This document shows, piece by piece, positions 6,319 to 8,267 of a DNA stretch of 8,267 nt. The notes below the pieces were generated by a model, which was given only the letters and a program-made list of their open reading frames with translations, was not told the DNA's origin and made no database searches. The translations under genes were made by a program, and so were the position numbers. Location of the stretch: NCBI GenBank assembly GCA_016212735.1, contig JACRDZ010000256.1, forward strand, positions 1-8,267, given 5' to 3'. Source of the stretch: Candidatus Firestoneibacteriota bacterium. GTDB taxonomy: Bacteria; JACRDZ01. Position 1 is the stretch's first letter; every line of letters starts with the position of its first letter.

Positions 6319-7041
6319 TTATTTTAAAAGCTTATTATTAAAAGATAAATGATAAGCATGACAGGAAACACATGATTGTCTATCTATTTTTACAGTAGAA
6401 TTGTGGCGTTTGGATATATCTTTGTGACATTTTTCTTTGCATATCTGCGCAGTTTCTGATTTCAGATTTAAATTATTTTCAGAAGTATGAGGGTCATGAC
6501 AGGCAGTACAGTCCCCCTGAATAAACGGTTTATGATAATTAATTTTTAATGATGATTCTAACTTAATTATATGGCATTTACTGCATATTCTCTTTTCTGG
6601 CAAGATTAATTTTGTAGTGTCTGCTCTTTTTTCATGACATTCATAACAATTCCCCTGTTTAAAAGAAGGATGCATATAAGTATGAATTAATTTTTTATTC
6701 TTTGAAAAATGAGGATTATGACAATTAATACAGCTTCCGGGCGGTATATAATAACCTGCGTGCATTTTAGCTAATTCTTCTTTTTTAACATCATGGCATT
6801 TACCGCAGAGTTGCTGTATAGGGCCTTTAAGAACCAGTCTTCTGGCCATACCATGCTCCTGGTGGCATGATTCACATTCATCTTCAGCAACTGGAGAATG
6901 AATATAACAACTATCTGAACCATGTTTAGTTTTAAAGTTCTGATGACAGCGATAGCATGGGGAAGAAGCAAAATTTTTAGAGCTCCATAATACAATAATA
7001 ATAAGAGACACTATAATTGTAATCAATTTGGTTAAATTCAT
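6319..7041 (-). CDS. Secreted multiheme c-type cytochrome, nine predicted haems (doubled-CXXCH type)
   Basis: From ATG 7041 the product is 240 residues: an N-terminal signal sequence (hydrophobic 7-19, FASS near 24-27) followed almost at once by the first haem site. Canonical CXXCH motifs begin at C29, C56, C79, C104, C132, C153, C178 and C224; a ninth, CKEKCH at 201-206, has three residues between cysteines. Sites are spaced 21-28 residues apart, and several follow a repeated 'H-x-P-x-G-x-CxxCH-xx-H' pattern (H48, H94, H124, H170), giving probable distal ligands. The protein should carry electrons in the periplasm; partners are unknown, and I do not recognise a named family beyond doubled-CXXCH cytochromes. 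An in-frame TTG at 7074 would overlap the upstream gene and spoil the signal peptide. The ATG has no clear ribosome site; 16 bp after the polyprenyl synthase stop, it may rely on translational coupling. Confidence 0.88.
   Translation of the reverse strand: MNLTKLITIIVSLIIIVLWSSKNFASSPCYRCHQNFKTKHGSDSCYIHSPVAEDECESCHQEHGMARRLVLKGPIQQLCGKCHDVKKEELAKMHAGYYIPPGSCINCHNPHFSKNKKLIHTYMHPSFKQGNCYECHEKRADTTKLILPEKRICSKCHIIKLESSLKINYHKPFIQGDCTACHDPHTSENNLNLKSETAQICKEKCHKDISKRHNSTVKIDRQSCVSCHAYHLSFNNKLLK
6326..6357 (-). terminator. Hairpin at the 3' end of the cytochrome gene, possible terminator
   Basis: GCTTATTATT (6330-6339) and AATGATAAGC (6348-6357) form a 10-bp inverted repeat with one imperfect pair around an 8-nt loop. 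On the minus strand it is followed by TTTT (plus 6326-6329). It lies within the last codons of the cytochrome gene, just before its stop. The stem is AT-rich and the T tract short, so this is tentative. Confidence 0.35.
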
Positions 7042-7057
7042 ATTTATTATCTGTTTT

Positions 7058-8029
7058 TTAATATGTTCTTTCAATACAATAATCAGCAGCTTTTTCTAAA
7101 ATATGTTTTGCTTTGCAGTCAGGAAAATCTTTCAACGAATTTTTAGCTGACTCAACATATTTTTTCCCTGCATCTTGAGCATATTTGACACCATTGTACT
7201 TTTCAATAAAGCTTTTTAGTCTTTCCCAATCTGAATCATTCATTTCCATGTTTGAAAGTAATTTTAATATTGTTTCCTTATCTACTGAATTTGCGGAATT
7301 CAAAGTATAGATTAATGGGAGAGTGTAATTCCCTTCTCTAGCATCACTCCCAGCCGGTTTCCCAAGCTTTTGACTTGTAGAAATTACATCGAGAATATCA
7401 TCGGTAATTTGAAATGCAATACCAATATTCATACCAAAATGCCATAATTTTCCAGAACTTTCTTCCGACTGGCCACTTGATAAACCGGCAGCTTTACATC
7501 CACCAGCAATTAATGCACCTGTTTTTGTACGAATTACTTCATAATATTCTTCCTCTGTAATGTTAATTTTACGATTAAGCAGTACCTGTAAAATCTGTCC
7601 TTCACACATTTCATTGGTAGCTTTAAGAATAACACTGTTTATGTTGCCTTTTTCATAGATTGAAAGATCAAAAAGAGATTTTGAAAAAAGGTAATCGCCT
7701 AATAATACGCAATAATGGTTGCCAAACTTAGCGTTTGTAGAGGGCCTTCCGCGTCTTTTTGCTGCATTATCAATAATATCATCATGTATTAAGCTGGCCA
7801 TATGAATATATTCAACTACATATGCAATTTTAACAGCACGCTCTCTGTTGAAACTTCCTAATTGAGATACAAGAATCGAAAGAATAGGACGAAGTCTTTT
7901 ACCTCCAGCACTTAAAATATATGTTGTAGCGCCTTCAATATGTTTAACATTGGCTGACACTTTTTCCTGCAATAGTTTTTCTACTTCTTCTAATTCAGGC
8001 TTCACAGAAGTAAAAAGTTCCATAATCAT
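7058..8029 (-). CDS. ispB: Long-chain all-trans polyprenyl diphosphate synthase (octaprenyl/heptaprenyl type)
   Basis: This enzyme lengthens farnesyl or geranylgeranyl diphosphate with isopentenyl diphosphate to make the side chain of respiratory quinones. The 323-residue protein equals E. coli IspB in length and shows every family signature: GGKRLRP (42-48), the first aspartate-rich motif DDIID (83-87) followed by KRRGRPS, KTG (169-171) and the second aspartate-rich motif DDILD (210-214). Residues just before the first motif are small (A78, S79), which in this family favours long products; exact chain length is not readable, so the ispB symbol is by similarity. ATG 8029 has GGAGGAGA starting about 10 bp upstream; an ATG two codons later is too far from it. 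A consensus promoter lies at 8081-8109. The cytochrome gene follows after 16 bp, suggesting one transcript and quinone-linked respiration. Confidence 0.93.
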   Translation of the reverse strand: MIMELFTSVKPELEEVEKLLQEKVSANVKHIEGATTYILSAGGKRLRPILSILVSQLGSFNRERAVKIAYVVEYIHMASLIHDDIIDNAAKRRGRPSTNAKFGNHYCVLLGDYLFSKSLFDLSIYEKGNINSVILKATNEMCEGQILQVLLNRKINITEEEYYEVIRTKTGALIAGGCKAAGLSSGQSEESSGKLWHFGMNIGIAFQITDDILDVISTSQKLGKPAGSDAREGNYTLPLIYTLNSANSVDKETILKLLSNMEMNDSDWERLKSFIEKYNGVKYAQDAGKKYVESAKNSLKDFPDCKAKHILEKAADYCIERTY

Positions 8030-8080
8030 ATTATAGAATCTCCTCCATTTTAATTTTAACCAAGATTTAAGATAGTGCAG

Positions 8081-8109
8081 ATTATAAACAATGTTGAGAA
8101 GAGTGTCAA
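8081..8109 (-). promoter_or_regulatory. Perfect sigma-70 promoter for the polyprenyl synthase-cytochrome operon
   Basis: On the minus strand TTGACA (plus 8104-8109) and TATAAT (plus 8081-8086) are both exact consensus with a 17-bp spacer. Transcription should start near 8074, giving a leader of about 45 nt with a strong GGAGGAG ribosome site. Confidence 0.8.
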
Positions 8110-8119
8110 TAAATTCTAA

Positions 8120-8148
8120 TTGACAAGCGTCTTTATCTGAAATATATT
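8120..8148 (+). promoter_or_regulatory. Sigma-70 promoter for tRNA-Ser
   Basis: TTGACA (8120-8125) and TATATT (8143-8148) are spaced 17 bp, and the tRNA begins at 8156, so transcription starts at or just before its first base. Its -35 box and that of the divergent promoter form the inverted repeat TGTCAAT...ATTGACA (8104-8125). Confidence 0.75.
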
Positions 8149-8155
8149 TTTAATT

Positions 8156-8246
8156 GGAGAGATGGCCGAGTTGGCTCATGGCGATAGACTCGAAATCTAT
8201 TGTACGCGAAAGTGTACCGAGGGTTCAAATCCCTCTCTCTCCGCCA
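8156..8246 (+). tRNA. tRNA-Ser (anticodon CGA)
   Basis: The 91-nt gene folds as a class II tRNA. The acceptor stem pairs GGAGAGA (8156-8162) with TCTCTCC (8236-8242), followed by discriminator G and an encoded CCA. The D stem is GCC/GGC (8165-8167, 8180-8182). The anticodon stem is ATAGA/TCTAT with loop CTCGAAA, so the anticodon is CGA at 8191-8193, reading UCG serine codons. The long variable arm pairs GTACGC with GTGTAC around a GAAA tetraloop (8202-8217). The T arm is GAGGG-TTCAAAT-CCCTC (8219-8235). The long variable arm and discriminator G fit serine. Confidence 0.97.
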
Positions 8247-8266
8247 ATTACTACAAAGTAATTTTT
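8247..8266 (+). terminator. Probable intrinsic terminator after tRNA-Ser
   Basis: ATTACT (8247-8252) and AGTAAT (8257-8262) form a short stem around an ACAA loop, followed by TTTT at 8263-8266, directly after the encoded CCA. The stem is AT-rich and weak, and the window ends one base later, so the call is moderate; a second tRNA could follow outside. Confidence 0.5.
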
Positions 8267-8267
8267 C

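Noticed and set aside
6771..6995. 74-codon minus-strand open frame inside the cytochrome gene
   Set aside because: Out-of-frame reading of the haem-motif region; the cytochrome frame is clearly the coding one.
7042..7074. TTG 7074 as the cytochrome start
   Set aside because: Overlaps the end of the polyprenyl synthase gene and places a polar, charged extension before an otherwise typical signal peptide.
8031..8048. Five-codon minus-strand open frame (ATG at 8048) upstream of the polyprenyl synthase gene, as a leader peptide
   Set aside because: Its ATG overlaps the GGAGGAG ribosome site of the real gene and has no site of its own; probably chance.
8156..8246. tRNA-Ser as an integration site for a mobile element
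   Set aside because: No integrase, no direct repeat of the tRNA 3' end and no foreign-looking DNA within the window; the sequence ends 21 bp past the gene.

Overview
The window is AT-rich and gene-dense, and looks like chromosome of an anaerobic or microaerophilic diderm bacterium. The support is a secreted multiheme c-type cytochrome, a class A flavodiiron protein with its rubredoxin donor, a quinone-type long-chain polyprenyl synthase, and a GlgC of the bacterial glycogen type. I cannot place the organism further than a low-GC, cytochrome-bearing anaerobic lineage; the gene content would suit groups such as Nitrospirota, Desulfobacterota or related candidate phyla. No phage, IS transposase or CRISPR array is visible.

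Layout. (1) 1-1085, plus strand: the C-terminal end of a parvulin-type peptidyl-prolyl isomerase, then a LOG-family Rossmann protein 10 bp later. (2) 1088-2764, minus strand: a secreted protein with beta-rich N-terminal repeats, TPR-like helices and a C-terminal TlpA/thioredoxin-like domain that has lost its CXXC. It converges on the LOG gene with only 2 bp between stop codons, and a hairpin lies across the junction. (3) 2765-3155, a 390 bp divergent intergenic region: a GC-rich hairpin repeat in the minus-strand leader, a consensus minus-strand promoter, a 150 bp segment bounded by 14-bp imperfect inverted repeats, and a promoter for glgC. (4) 3156-6312, plus strand: glgC, then a flavin reductase-rubredoxin fusion (Hrb type), then a flavodiiron protein (FprA/ROO type), with gaps of 19 and 18 bp. 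(5) 6319-8029, minus strand: a long-chain polyprenyl diphosphate synthase followed by a nine-haem cytochrome c, converging on fprA. (6) 8030-8267: back-to-back consensus promoters, a tRNA-Ser(CGA) gene and a probable terminator.

How the genes may work together. The likely operon glgC-hrb-fprA is the most interesting part. Hrb and FprA together form an NAD(P)H-to-O2/NO reductase route, and glgC commits glucose-1-phosphate to storage polyglucose. In Desulfovibrio gigas, oxidation of stored polyglucose is known to supply NADH for oxygen reduction through rubredoxin and the flavodiiron protein, so this operon may tie the reserve to the detoxification route that uses it. Inside the Hrb gene a strong Shine-Dalgarno sequence sits before an in-frame ATG exactly at the rubredoxin domain, so the gene may also make a free 52-residue rubredoxin. 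The neighbouring minus-strand operon (polyprenyl synthase and multiheme cytochrome) suggests quinone-linked respiration.
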